Shown in pieces: positions 18,910-26,516 of a stretch of DNA of 64,000 nt. Each line of letters starts with the position of its first letter. The stretch's first letter is position 1. This DNA comes from an uncultured Alphaproteobacteria bacterium (lineage in GTDB: Bacteria > Pseudomonadota > Alphaproteobacteria > Rs-D84). The notes below the pieces were generated by a model, which had not been told where the DNA came from, made no database searches, and saw nothing but the letters and a program-made list of their open reading frames with translations. The stretch covers positions 1 through 64,000 of the forward strand of contig CAKQTG010000001.1 in NCBI GenBank assembly GCA_934276735.1. The letters run 5' to 3'. The position numbers and the translations under genes are program-made.

Positions 18910-19095
18910 TTAACGGTCGCGCTTTTTTGATGTTGCCGCAACCAATGCATCAACCCATTCCCGACGTTCACGCGCAATACGCTCAAACAACTCTATGCAC
19001 TTTGGATCTTTTCTCATTCTGTCCAGACTGCGTTTGACATCTTCGTGCGTGATTACAATTCTTCTTTGTCCTGTTTTTGGGTCAACCACTATCAT
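18910..19095 (-). CDS. Small basic hypothetical protein between nusG and rplK
   Basis: 61 residues, unrecognised. It begins 17 bp after nusG and has a G-rich potential ribosome binding site (GGGGGAA) upstream of the ATG. It is highly charged (many Arg, Lys and Glu) and predicted mostly helical, with ITHEDVKRSLDRMRKD in the middle. The usual order nusG-rplK has no gene here. It may be a lineage-specific small protein or a fortuitous frame. Confidence 0.5.
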   Translation of the reverse strand: MIVVDPKTGQRRIVITHEDVKRSLDRMRKDPKCIELFERIARERREWVDALVAATSKKRDR

Positions 19096-19112
19096 CTGTC
19101 AATTCCCCCGTC

Positions 19113-19646
19113 CTAGACGCGTTCAACTTCGGCAAAACCCAGTTCAACACTGGTTTCACGGCCAAACACCAAAATTGTCGCGGTCATTTTTTGTTTCAGA
19201 TTATCAACCTCGGCTACGATACCATTGAAACCATTGAACGGGCCATCGATAACATGAATTTCTTGTCCAACCTCGTATTCGATATCTTCGACAGAAACTG
19301 CGCCCTCTTCTACCTGTTTTTGCAGGCGACGCGCTTCTTCTTCGCTGACGGCGATTGGCTTGTTCTTCGCACCCAAGAACATAACAACCTGGGGCATCAA
19401 TTTAACCAATGAAAATGTTTCATTGTTCAAAACCATCTGGACAACGATATAACCCGGAAAGAATTTCTTTTCAGATTTTACACGTTTGCCACCTTTGATT
19501 TCGGTCACTTCGCGTGTTGGGACCAAAATTTCACCAAACAACGCATTCAAGCGGCGTTTATCAATCTGTTCGCGCAGGCCGCGGGCAACCTTGTCTTCAC
19601 AGCCGGTATGAACATTTACAACAAACCATTGCATTTTATCTTCCAT
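19113..19646 (-). CDS. nusG: Transcription antitermination factor NusG
   Basis: 177 residues from the ATG at 19646, preceded by AAAGGAT; the frame continues to 19691 but without support. The NGN domain (WFVVNVHTGCEDKVARGL, then FFPGYIVVQM) and the KOW motif (VIDGPFNGFNGIVAEVD) are intact. NusG binds the polymerase clamp and links it to Rho or the ribosome. It lies between secE and the L11 operon. Confidence 0.97.
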   Translation of the reverse strand: MEDKMQWFVVNVHTGCEDKVARGLREQIDKRRLNALFGEILVPTREVTEIKGGKRVKSEKKFFPGYIVVQMVLNNETFSLVKLMPQVVMFLGAKNKPIAVSEEEARRLQKQVEEGAVSVEDIEYEVGQEIHVIDGPFNGFNGIVAEVDNLKQKMTATILVFGRETSVELGFAEVERV

Positions 19647-19671
19647 ATGCGTATCCTTTGCCCGTTTTGTT

Positions 19672-19851
19672 TTAGAAAATCCAACCAACAATTGCGTTCA
19701 GCACACTGTCCACCGCAAAGAAGAACAATGCCGCCGCCGCAGAAAATATCAGAATCATAATAGTTGCACGAACAACAGTGTCGCGTGATGGCCATACGAT
19801 TTTAAACCACTCGCCGCGCACAGATTTAATATAATCAATAACTTTTTTCAT
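19672..19851 (-). CDS. secE: Preprotein translocase subunit SecE
   Basis: 59 residues from the ATG at 19851; a GTG four codons upstream is possible. This is the short single-span SecE of most bacteria: an amphipathic helix with GEWFKIVWPSRDTVVRAT, then one transmembrane helix. It clamps SecY in the inner membrane. It is followed by nusG after about 25 bp. Confidence 0.93.
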   Translation of the reverse strand: MKKVIDYIKSVRGEWFKIVWPSRDTVVRATIMILIFSAAAALFFFAVDSVLNAIVGWIF

Positions 19852-19884
19852 AAATTCGCCCACTATGTCCGACCATCAGAAATC

Positions 19885-19903
19885 TTGGCAGGGGCAAAAG
19901 GAA
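19885..19903. repeat. Duplicate of the tRNA-Trp 3' end
   Basis: The 19-bp sequence TTGGCAGGGGCAAAAGGAA is identical to 20064-20082, which is the 3' end of tRNA-Trp including its encoded CCA. The two copies are 179 bp apart in direct orientation. The DNA between them has no gene. It resembles the attachment-site duplication left when an element integrates at a tRNA 3' end, but could also be a local duplication. Confidence 0.7.
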
Positions 19904-20064
19904 AGTTCGGACTACGCCTCACCACTCGTATGGATTTCGCTGCACTTTGCTTGCAAAATCCAACTCGTATGCGAACACCATTTTTACTCATCAGGGTTCG
20001 CTTCCCTTTGCCACTACGAAATCCAAATTCCCAAAAATATGGACAAGCCATATTTTAGAGAATT

Positions 20065-20138
20065 TGGCAGGGGCAAAAGGAATCGAACCCTTATCCGCGG
20101 TTTTGGAGACCGATATTCTACCGTTGAACTATGCCCCT
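20065..20138 (-). tRNA. tRNA-Trp (anticodon CCA)
   Basis: Reading the minus strand, the acceptor AGGGGCA pairs with TGCCCCT, the T arm contains GGGTTCGATTCC-like sequence, and the anticodon loop is CTCCAAA with CCA at the anticodon position. A genomic CCA end is encoded. tRNA-Trp next to secE is common in Alphaproteobacteria. Confidence 0.93.
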
Positions 20139-20318
20139 GTTTTTGGTCGCTTTTATGCCTGCACAATTACGCAACCATCCCGATAGTCTGCGCCAGGATA
20201 GCACACACAAACGAAAAAGCAAGCAGAAAAAGCGCACGTATTATATGATTTTAACGCGTCGCGCGCAAGCAAAATCTGAAAAACCGGTCTGATTTTTTTT
20301 GATTTTTCGCACTTTTTA

Positions 20319-20348
20319 CTTGCACGCACTGCCACTTTTTGTCTATGA
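20319..20348 (+). promoter_or_regulatory. Promoter of the virB8-virB9-virB10 unit
   Basis: TTGCAC (20319-20324), an 18-bp spacer and TATGAT (20343-20348) lie 27 bp before the TTG start of virB8. AGAGAGAGGA serves as ribosome binding site. Confidence 0.5.
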
Positions 20349-20375
20349 TTTGTTAAAGACAGAGAGAGGAAGTCA

Positions 20376-21053
20376 TTGCAAGACCGCATAGAACCGCCAA
20401 TTTTATTATCACGACTGATGACGTTTGTGCTGGCTGGCGCGATTGTCGTGCTGGGGGTGTTGGGCTATACACTGTATAAAATGTTCCCACTGAACCGGCC
20501 CCAGGTATTCTTTTTGAATTCCGAACTGCGTGCCGACCGGGACGTTGTTGTTCACCAATTGCCAACAACCGACGAAAATGTCAAATGGTATAAACGCGCA
20601 TTTATTCGCGAATATATCAAGGCGCGTAATGAAATCGTGCCTGATGGGCGCGTAATGCTGCGCAAATGGAATAATGACGCAACAGGTATTGTTCACACAT
20701 GGTCCACCGACGCGGTTTATGACGCATTTACCCAGACTAATATGTGGAACGCCATAATGAACAGTGCGCCTGATTTTGAATTCAGTTGCAGTGTAGAATT
20801 TGAAAACGGCGCGGTTACCCCGCGCACGGCGGATACGTTCGCGGTAAAATTTAAGTATTTTTGTGAAGATAGTGGTGGACAGACCGCTAAAAAAGATTAT
20901 ACAATCGTATTGAAATTACAAATGGACGACGACACAAAATTAAAGTGGTCGGAACGTCTGGACAACCCGCTGGGTGTGCGCGTATCAGAATACCGCGTGG
21001 AATCTGGGAACGGGGACCCGCTGGACACGGGATATCTTGATGACGGACAGTAA
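20376..21053 (+). CDS. virB8: Type IV secretion protein VirB8
   Basis: 225 residues starting at TTG with AGAGAGGA upstream. A single transmembrane helix (about 16-36) follows a short cytoplasmic tail, then a periplasmic domain of VirB8 size. VirB8 is an inner-membrane assembly factor that bridges VirB9 and VirB10. Identification rests on topology, length and its place before virB9 and virB10, since VirB8 sequences are weakly conserved. It is 45 bp upstream of virB9. Confidence 0.75.
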   Translation: MQDRIEPPILLSRLMTFVLAGAIVVLGVLGYTLYKMFPLNRPQVFFLNSELRADRDVVVHQLPTTDENVKWYKRAFIREYIKARNEIVPDGRVMLRKWNNDATGIVHTWSTDAVYDAFTQTNMWNAIMNSAPDFEFSCSVEFENGAVTPRTADTFAVKFKYFCEDSGGQTAKKDYTIVLKLQMDDDTKLKWSERLDNPLGVRVSEYRVESGNGDPLDTGYLDDGQ

Positions 21054-21098
21054 TCTGGCCCCATCGCACGACATGAATTGAAAGGTAAGGAATTGGGC

Positions 21099-22631
21099 AT
21101 GAGTTTTAAGACAGCAATCAAGTTAAACATATCTGTGTTTTGCCTGGCGTCGATGTGCATAATCGCACCGGCGGCCGCGGTGAACTATGGTGTCCAGGAC
21201 GCATGGGATAACCCAACCGCAAATATGGCCGCGGGCAGCACGAAACCCGGATACGCCCAATTGTCATGGACCACGGGCAGTGTATTGCCAATCAAACTGC
21301 GCAATGGTATGGTAACGATGGTATCCCTGCCAAATGGCGAACAAATCGCCGACGCGGTTATCGGCAACCAGGGTCTGTTCACGATAGAGGCGAACCAGGG
21401 CGATCGCACAATGATTATCAGCCCCACCGCCAGCAACCAGGGGTCAGACACGAACCTGATTGTGACGGGCAAATCTGGCAATAAATATATCTTCTATCTG
21501 CGCAGTGAACCATCTAATTCCAGCGAAATCACCTATTCCCAGGTAGAGGTTGTTCTGGACGGCAACACGACTTTGCCGGGTGCAACGGGTGCGAACGACG
21601 CAACCAGTGGCGCATCATCTATATTTAAAAAAGCCGCCAAAACCACCAGCACAGTTGGAGCCGATGGCGAGGATTATGGTTGGATTAAATCAATGAAAAT
21701 TGATCCGTCAGAATTCCGTTTTGATTTGGATATCTTTGTTCCAAACCCAGACGATTATGTTATCGCCCCAGAACGCGTATGGCGCGATCGTATATTCACA
21801 TACATTGACTTTGGCGACAAAGTTATTGCCATGACCCAGCGCCCGGTGGTTTCATTGTTGGTCGAAGGTGGCGAGTCCCCAGTTGGATTCCGCACAGATG
21901 GCGATGACGGTCGACTGCTGATAGTAGAAGCTGTTGGAGATATGGTTCTGCGCAGTGGCCAGCGTATCGTGTGTATTAAAAAGCGCGAAAAGCCGTTCTT
22001 GATTGCCGACACGGCGTCGGTCATGGCCTTGGCCGAGGCGAACGTTGCGCAATCTATGATGTCGGGACAATCACTGAATAACATTGCGTATTCAATGGAT
22101 CAAAATGCAATCAATACGGCGGGCGTAAATTACACCGGGACACCAACATACATTTCGAACACAAACGGGATTGCGGGCACGGGATATTACATGCCGGCGT
22201 CTGTTGCGACAACCGCCACAATGCCAGTTATGTCGTCGGGCACTACTGGTGTAAATATGATGCCGACCGAACGCGTGACGGCGGGCTCTTACCTGCCCCA
22301 GACGAATATCCCACTGATTACCAGCAACCAGAGTGGTGTTGCCGTTGAATTGAAATCGGACACATCGGTCAAGGCACTGGACGATTATTGGACGGGATTG
22401 CTGGCGAAATTCAGCGGTGATGACGGTGTTGGATTGCTGACCCCATACAAGGACAAGGTGTTCTTTGCCGTTGACGAACAGGGTGTTGGTGAATTGGGTG
22501 CAACATCGCGTGCGGCACGTCTGTATCGTTTGCGTATTGGTCCAATGACTGATATTGACACGGCTCAGAAACTGTGCGACCAACTGTTGAAATTCAGTGG
22601 GACTAGTTGTAGCGTCGTGCGTATTCAATAA
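21099..22631 (+). CDS. virB9: Type IV secretion protein VirB9 with a C-terminal SPOR-like domain
   Basis: 510 residues from the ATG at 21099 (AAGGAATT upstream), about twice the usual VirB9 length. A signal peptide ends near residue 28. The VirB9 N-terminal domain (about 30-150, TNLIVTGKSGNKYIFYLRS) and C-terminal domain (about 215-300, ERVWRDRIFTYIDFGDKV and LRSGQRIVCIKK) are clear. A low-complexity linker then leads to a last block of about 85 residues ending YRLRIGPMTDIDTAQKLCDQ and CSVVRIQ. This resembles alphaproteobacterial SPOR domains that bind peptidoglycan stripped of stem peptides. VirB9 forms the outer-membrane core ring with VirB10 and VirB7; no virB7 is seen here. Confidence 0.85.
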   Translation: MSFKTAIKLNISVFCLASMCIIAPAAAVNYGVQDAWDNPTANMAAGSTKPGYAQLSWTTGSVLPIKLRNGMVTMVSLPNGEQIADAVIGNQGLFTIEANQGDRTMIISPTASNQGSDTNLIVTGKSGNKYIFYLRSEPSNSSEITYSQVEVVLDGNTTLPGATGANDATSGASSIFKKAAKTTSTVGADGEDYGWIKSMKIDPSEFRFDLDIFVPNPDDYVIAPERVWRDRIFTYIDFGDKVIAMTQRPVVSLLVEGGESPVGFRTDGDDGRLLIVEAVGDMVLRSGQRIVCIKKREKPFLIADTASVMALAEANVAQSMMSGQSLNNIAYSMDQNAINTAGVNYTGTPTYISNTNGIAGTGYYMPASVATTATMPVMSSGTTGVNMMPTERVTAGSYLPQTNIPLITSNQSGVAVELKSDTSVKALDDYWTGLLAKFSGDDGVGLLTPYKDKVFFAVDEQGVGELGATSRAARLYRLRIGPMTDIDTAQKLCDQLLKFSGTSCSVVRIQ

Positions 22632-22655
22632 CTGATATTCCAGGCGGGATTTAAC

Positions 22656-25082
22656 ATGAGTGGTATCAAACAGCAGATTACAAGTATTCGAAAAACAACC
22701 CCAAAGCATGTCCAGTGGATATTGCTGGCGGCAGCATTTGTTGTCGTGATGATATTGCTGATTTTGTTATTGGGCGGGCGTGGTAAATCATCCACCGTCC
22801 AGAGCACCGCTGATGACAATCCAATCAAATTGGTTATCACGGCGAATCCGACCGATGACTGGGATAAAAACACGTTGACATGGACCGATGTAACGGTTGG
22901 CACAACAAAAAAAATCACATTGCGTTTTAAAGCAACGGCCCCGGCAAAAATCGAAGAAGTTCGCTATCACAAAAGCGTTGCGGGATTGAGTGTCAAGGAC
23001 ACTTGCAAAAAAATGGCCGAAATAAACCAGGTTACCGCTTGCAGTATCACACTGGAATTCGCGCCAACGGCGGCAATGGAAAGTGAAACATTGCCAATGT
23101 TTGTTGATTGGCACGATGCGAAACAGCCCAAAAACATGTCCAATTCTGAAAAGATTGTTTTGGTGTTATCAGCGGTTGCGCCGGCATCTGTCAAGGAACC
23201 AGAACCAGTTGCCGCCCCCGCACCAATGCCAGAACCAAACCCCGTCCAGAAAGAGATTAAAACCCAGGTTGAAACACTGGCCCCCGCCGATCCATTTGCC
23301 GACGCACGTGATAATGCACCGGCGGCACCAGTGGTCAATGACACGCCCGCGGTTGCGTGTTCTGAATTTGCATTTCCGGGATACAATTCAAACGGCACGC
23401 AAATCGGATGGATTCGTCCAGAACGCGGCGCATATTACTTTCACCCGTTTTCAGATAAAAAATGCAACAATCCAACGGGCGTCTATAATCCCGACAGTGG
23501 TATCATCACCGATATAAACAACACTGGTAAAAAAATTGGGACCGACGCCGAACATATCGGATACACCGCAATCAGTTCAGATGGCGCGTTGCCACAATTA
23601 TCCAATCCGGTATCGCGCGTTAAAAATCGCGCATACCAATTGACAACCGATGAAATTGAACAGATGTCTGCATCTGCAACGGGGGCCGAAACCGCTGACC
23701 GTTTTCGCGGTGGTATCACGATGAAGGATAATTCAACCGATGTTGTTGTTGGAACCAGTGGGATGGCATTTTATTCATCCAATCCATATGATCGCACGTT
23801 TGTATTGCGGCAATATAAACCAATTCCGGCCACCATTGTGTCCGAGGTTCGCGCCGATCCATCACTATATGAGGACGGTATGCGGTCGTTACCAGTGCGT
23901 GCAACGGTTGACCGTAATGTGTATTCTGACAATGGTCGCACGGTTGTAATTCCCGCTGGAACATTGTTATTGGGATATGTTACGGGTAATATTCCCGGGC
24001 CATATAAAACCGTTGGTCGTATGGATATTCGCTGGTATCAATTTATTTTACCCAATGGTGTCGAATTTAATTTTACGGGTCAAGCCGGTCAAGATCCATT
24101 TTCTGGCGATTCCCAGGGCCGCGCGGGCGTTCCCGGATATGGCAGCACGGATTATATCGAACAAATGGTATTGCCATTGCTGACCGCGGTGGTACCGGCG
24201 GCGGTGAATATGATTGCGCCGATTACCGATAAATTTGTGAATCAAATTGACCTGGATAACAATACGGTTGTGCAATCGGGTACAGTGCGTTCATCTGAAT
24301 TGGCGAAAAATGAAATTATCACCGCATGGAACCAGGTTGCCCAAAAGTTTATTGTGGATATGCTGGACAATACCGTTCCGCCATTTTCAATTGCGGCCGG
24401 CACGCGTATAACGGTATTTTCACCCGCCGATTTGGTTATCACGTGCGGCGACGGTGATGATAAAATATGCAGTTTAAAAAATGTGAAAGAGGCCTCACAA
24501 AAAGGCAGCTGGAACAGACGGCCTGAGTGGAGTCACAGTGGCAAAGCCAAATACGACGACGGTTCATGGACAGGTCAGGTTCGTTCGTTTGATTTAAGTA
24601 AGTATTGCAAACAAGAAAAGGATAATCTGTGGACAATAAATTCCGACGAAAATACCCTACAAAAAATATACGATGCTGGATACGATTACCGCACAGTGCT
24701 GACATATTGCAAATCAATGAATTACCAGGCAATCAACAACGTGCGCCAGGATGCGCTGTATCAGAATCAGCAACAGCAGTTCCAATCAAAGTATGAAGCC
24801 AGTGGCGACAAAGGTGGTGTATCGGGCGCAACCGTAACCGGTAACCAGGCATACAATGAAAATGTTTTGGGGCTAAAATATAACGAAGACGGTTCGATTC
24901 AAAATCCGTTCCAAACAGCAAAGAAGGAAGAAGACAACGCCCAGGCTGTAATCACCTGTGAAGATGGAACAACACCTGATGCAAACGGCTGTTGCACGGG
25001 CGAAATATATACAGATATGGGCGACCAAGGATTTAATTGTTGCCCAGAAACCGGTGGCGACTGTTTCCCGCCGATATTGTAA
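22656..25082 (+). CDS. virB10: Type IV secretion protein VirB10 (TrbI family), extended
   Basis: 808 residues, about twice the usual length. One transmembrane helix (about 20-40) is followed by a beta-rich domain (about 55-175) with Ig-like spacing, a Pro/Ala-rich linker (about 175-235), and the TrbI/VirB10 domain (about 385-600). That domain has TVVIPAGTLLLGYVTG, the segment YGSTDYIEQMVLPLLTAVVP that includes the outer-membrane helix, and AAGTRITVFSPADLVI. The last 200 residues are an extra Gln- and Cys-containing tail ending in CEDGTTPDANGCC and CCPETGGDC. VirB10 spans both membranes. A terminator follows; no VirB4, VirB11 or VirD4 ATPase genes are nearby. Confidence 0.9.
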   Translation: MSGIKQQITSIRKTTPKHVQWILLAAAFVVVMILLILLLGGRGKSSTVQSTADDNPIKLVITANPTDDWDKNTLTWTDVTVGTTKKITLRFKATAPAKIEEVRYHKSVAGLSVKDTCKKMAEINQVTACSITLEFAPTAAMESETLPMFVDWHDAKQPKNMSNSEKIVLVLSAVAPASVKEPEPVAAPAPMPEPNPVQKEIKTQVETLAPADPFADARDNAPAAPVVNDTPAVACSEFAFPGYNSNGTQIGWIRPERGAYYFHPFSDKKCNNPTGVYNPDSGIITDINNTGKKIGTDAEHIGYTAISSDGALPQLSNPVSRVKNRAYQLTTDEIEQMSASATGAETADRFRGGITMKDNSTDVVVGTSGMAFYSSNPYDRTFVLRQYKPIPATIVSEVRADPSLYEDGMRSLPVRATVDRNVYSDNGRTVVIPAGTLLLGYVTGNIPGPYKTVGRMDIRWYQFILPNGVEFNFTGQAGQDPFSGDSQGRAGVPGYGSTDYIEQMVLPLLTAVVPAAVNMIAPITDKFVNQIDLDNNTVVQSGTVRSSELAKNEIITAWNQVAQKFIVDMLDNTVPPFSIAAGTRITVFSPADLVITCGDGDDKICSLKNVKEASQKGSWNRRPEWSHSGKAKYDDGSWTGQVRSFDLSKYCKQEKDNLWTINSDENTLQKIYDAGYDYRTVLTYCKSMNYQAINNVRQDALYQNQQQQFQSKYEASGDKGGVSGATVTGNQAYNENVLGLKYNEDGSIQNPFQTAKKEEDNAQAVITCEDGTTPDANGCCTGEIYTDMGDQGFNCCPETGGDCFPPIL

Positions 25083-25087
25083 TCCAC

Positions 25088-25112
25088 ACCCGCCACATGG
25101 CGGGTTTATTTT
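25088..25112 (+). terminator. virB10 terminator
   Basis: ACCCGCC-ACAT-GGCGGGT (25088-25105) is followed by TTATTTTTA, five bases after the stop. Confidence 0.75.
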
Positions 25113-25164
25113 TATACCAAAGGAGTCCGTTACACATCACCACACCATCACCCACAAATATCAT

Positions 25165-25187
25165 ACGCGCCACGGCGCGTTTTTTAT
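25165..25187 (+). terminator. Second terminator-like hairpin after virB10
   Basis: ACGCGC-CACG-GCGCGT (25165-25180) is followed by TTTTTATTT. It may be a back-up terminator. Between it and the next gene at 25361 I see no further gene. Confidence 0.6.
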
Positions 25188-25360
25188 TTGTTTCGCGATT
25201 CGGTTATACAAATTAAAAATCGCGTAATGAATCGGTTTTCCGATTCTGATTTCAACCAACGGTTGTAATATTTTACATACATCAATTGTTGGTCTATATA
25301 TCATGGCACGGGAATTTATTCCTGTGCCACATAAATTAAATACAACAGGAGAAGAAAAAA

Positions 25361-25714
25361 ATGACAGCACAACACATTCAACCAGAATACGCACCAGAAA
25401 AATTTCACAGCGCAGAACAAATGTGGTTTTGGTTTCTGTATTCTAAATCTGTTCGCAATGGATTTATGCGACCGCGCGACTGTGCCACACGCCGCGTTGC
25501 CGAATTGGTCGATGTGGAAACGCTGGTAACAAAATTATACCTGTGCGGGAAATTATCTGATGAACAATTACGCGTGATGAAGGAATTCGGGGACCGCCGA
25601 CGCGCACCACATCAATATATCTGGGCCGAAAATCGGGCGGCAGATTTATGGCGACGCGCAATGCAGACAATCGGTGATGCCGCAATCGCACGCGGTTGGA
25701 TTTCCCAAGAATAA
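25361..25714 (+). CDS. Hypothetical protein, 117 aa
   Basis: I do not recognise a named family. The protein is soluble and rich in aromatic and charged residues, with SAEQMWFWFLYSKSVRNGF near the N terminus and LYLCGKLSDEQLRVMKEFGD in the middle. From memory, similar proteins occur in other Alphaproteobacteria (not checked). AGGAGAAG precedes the ATG. It is followed after 16 bp by another small gene, so the two are probably co-transcribed. Confidence 0.75.
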   Translation: MTAQHIQPEYAPEKFHSAEQMWFWFLYSKSVRNGFMRPRDCATRRVAELVDVETLVTKLYLCGKLSDEQLRVMKEFGDRRRAPHQYIWAENRAADLWRRAMQTIGDAAIARGWISQE

Positions 25715-25730
25715 ATAAAGGATTATCGAT

Positions 25731-26096
25731 ATGGTTATAATTGCATTTTCTGTGAAAACATCAAAAATTTTGCCACGAATATTATGTCGTCACTTTCGGC
25801 ACTGCGCCCCCATAATCGTCCGCCCTGGCGCACAGAAACCGTTTGTTATGTATCAATTCGTAACCCGCCGCAATATTGCGCGGGTTACGTTAAATGCGCG
25901 CGATATAAACATACTGCGCGCGCATGGATGGGAATTTATTTGCGTGCCAAATATCAACCCCGATGTTGGCGCGCGCGGGGGCATAACATGTGTTGATTTT
26001 ACAAAGCGTGTTATCAAACTGCGCCACCGACGAATTCAAACACCGGACACACTGTTTAAATACCTGGGCCGTTGCTGTGACACTATTTTGTCTTGA
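25731..26096 (+). CDS. Hypothetical basic protein, 121 aa
   Basis: A strongly basic protein (many Arg) of unknown function. Its N terminus IIAFSVKTSKILPRILCRHF and the later HGWEFICVPNINPDVGARGG resemble, from memory, a protein conserved in Rickettsiales and relatives (not checked). AAAGGATTA is a good ribosome binding site. Its 3' end overlaps the convergent gene at 26083-26457 by 14 bp. Confidence 0.7.
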   Translation: MVIIAFSVKTSKILPRILCRHFRHCAPIIVRPGAQKPFVMYQFVTRRNIARVTLNARDINILRAHGWEFICVPNINPDVGARGGITCVDFTKRVIKLRHRRIQTPDTLFKYLGRCCDTILS

Positions 26097-26457
26097 CCCG
26101 TGAACGCAGGAACGCCAGCGCAATTTGGTCCACATTTTCTGTTGATTCCTTATTCTTTTTCATTTTTTCCAGTTCACTATATCTGGTCTGGCACGCCATG
26201 GTAATGTTGTGGACACTGCGGGATTCTTGCAAAATCGCGGGCGGGATATACGCGGCCACGGTGAAACGATAGCTGCCGACAATCTGGCCATTTACCCGGA
26301 CCGTTTGCAGGTCAAATCCGGGACCACCGCATACCTCTATTATTTTCATACCCGTTGCATCATGGACGGTATATATGTAATTGCCCCGCAATTCATTGTA
26401 TTTAACATCACAGGATTTAATTACCTTGATGATTTCGGATTCTAACTCTGCATTCAT
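26083..26457 (-). CDS. Small protein with a paralogue at 61697-62074
   Basis: 124 residues from the ATG at 26457 with GGGGGA before it; a TTG four codons upstream is possible. It shares its plan with the protein at 61697-62074: a leading helix with EIIKVIKS, a beta-rich middle containing VNGQIVGS (VNGQNIAS in the other), a helical segment, and an end with Asp-x-x-Ala-Leu-x-Phe-Leu-x-Ser. No enzyme motif is seen. The function is unknown. A terminator shared with yidC lies upstream. Confidence 0.7.
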   Translation of the reverse strand: MNAELESEIIKVIKSCDVKYNELRGNYIYTVHDATGMKIIEVCGGPGFDLQTVRVNGQIVGSYRFTVAAYIPPAILQESRSVHNITMACQTRYSELEKMKKNKESTENVDQIALAFLRSRVKTK

Positions 26458-26495
26458 AGCGTCCCCCAATCTGTATTATCTAATAATTTTACAAA

Positions 26496-26516
26496 AACGC
26501 CCCGATGGGGCGTTTC
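26496..26516 (-). terminator. yidC terminator
   Basis: AACGCCCC-GAT-GGGGCGTT (26496-26514) lies directly after the yidC stop. On the minus strand it is followed by TTTGTAAAATT. Confidence 0.65.

Noticed and set aside
19940..20010. CTGATGAG on the minus strand, resembling a hammerhead ribozyme core
   Set aside because: The later CGAAAT is about 47 bases away and the intervening bases do not form the required stem II. Chance occurrence is more likely.
19865..20248. Plus-strand frame across the tRNA-Trp region
   Set aside because: It runs through the antisense of tRNA-Trp and its duplicate. Such frames are a known artefact of tRNA sequences, and there is no ribosome binding site.
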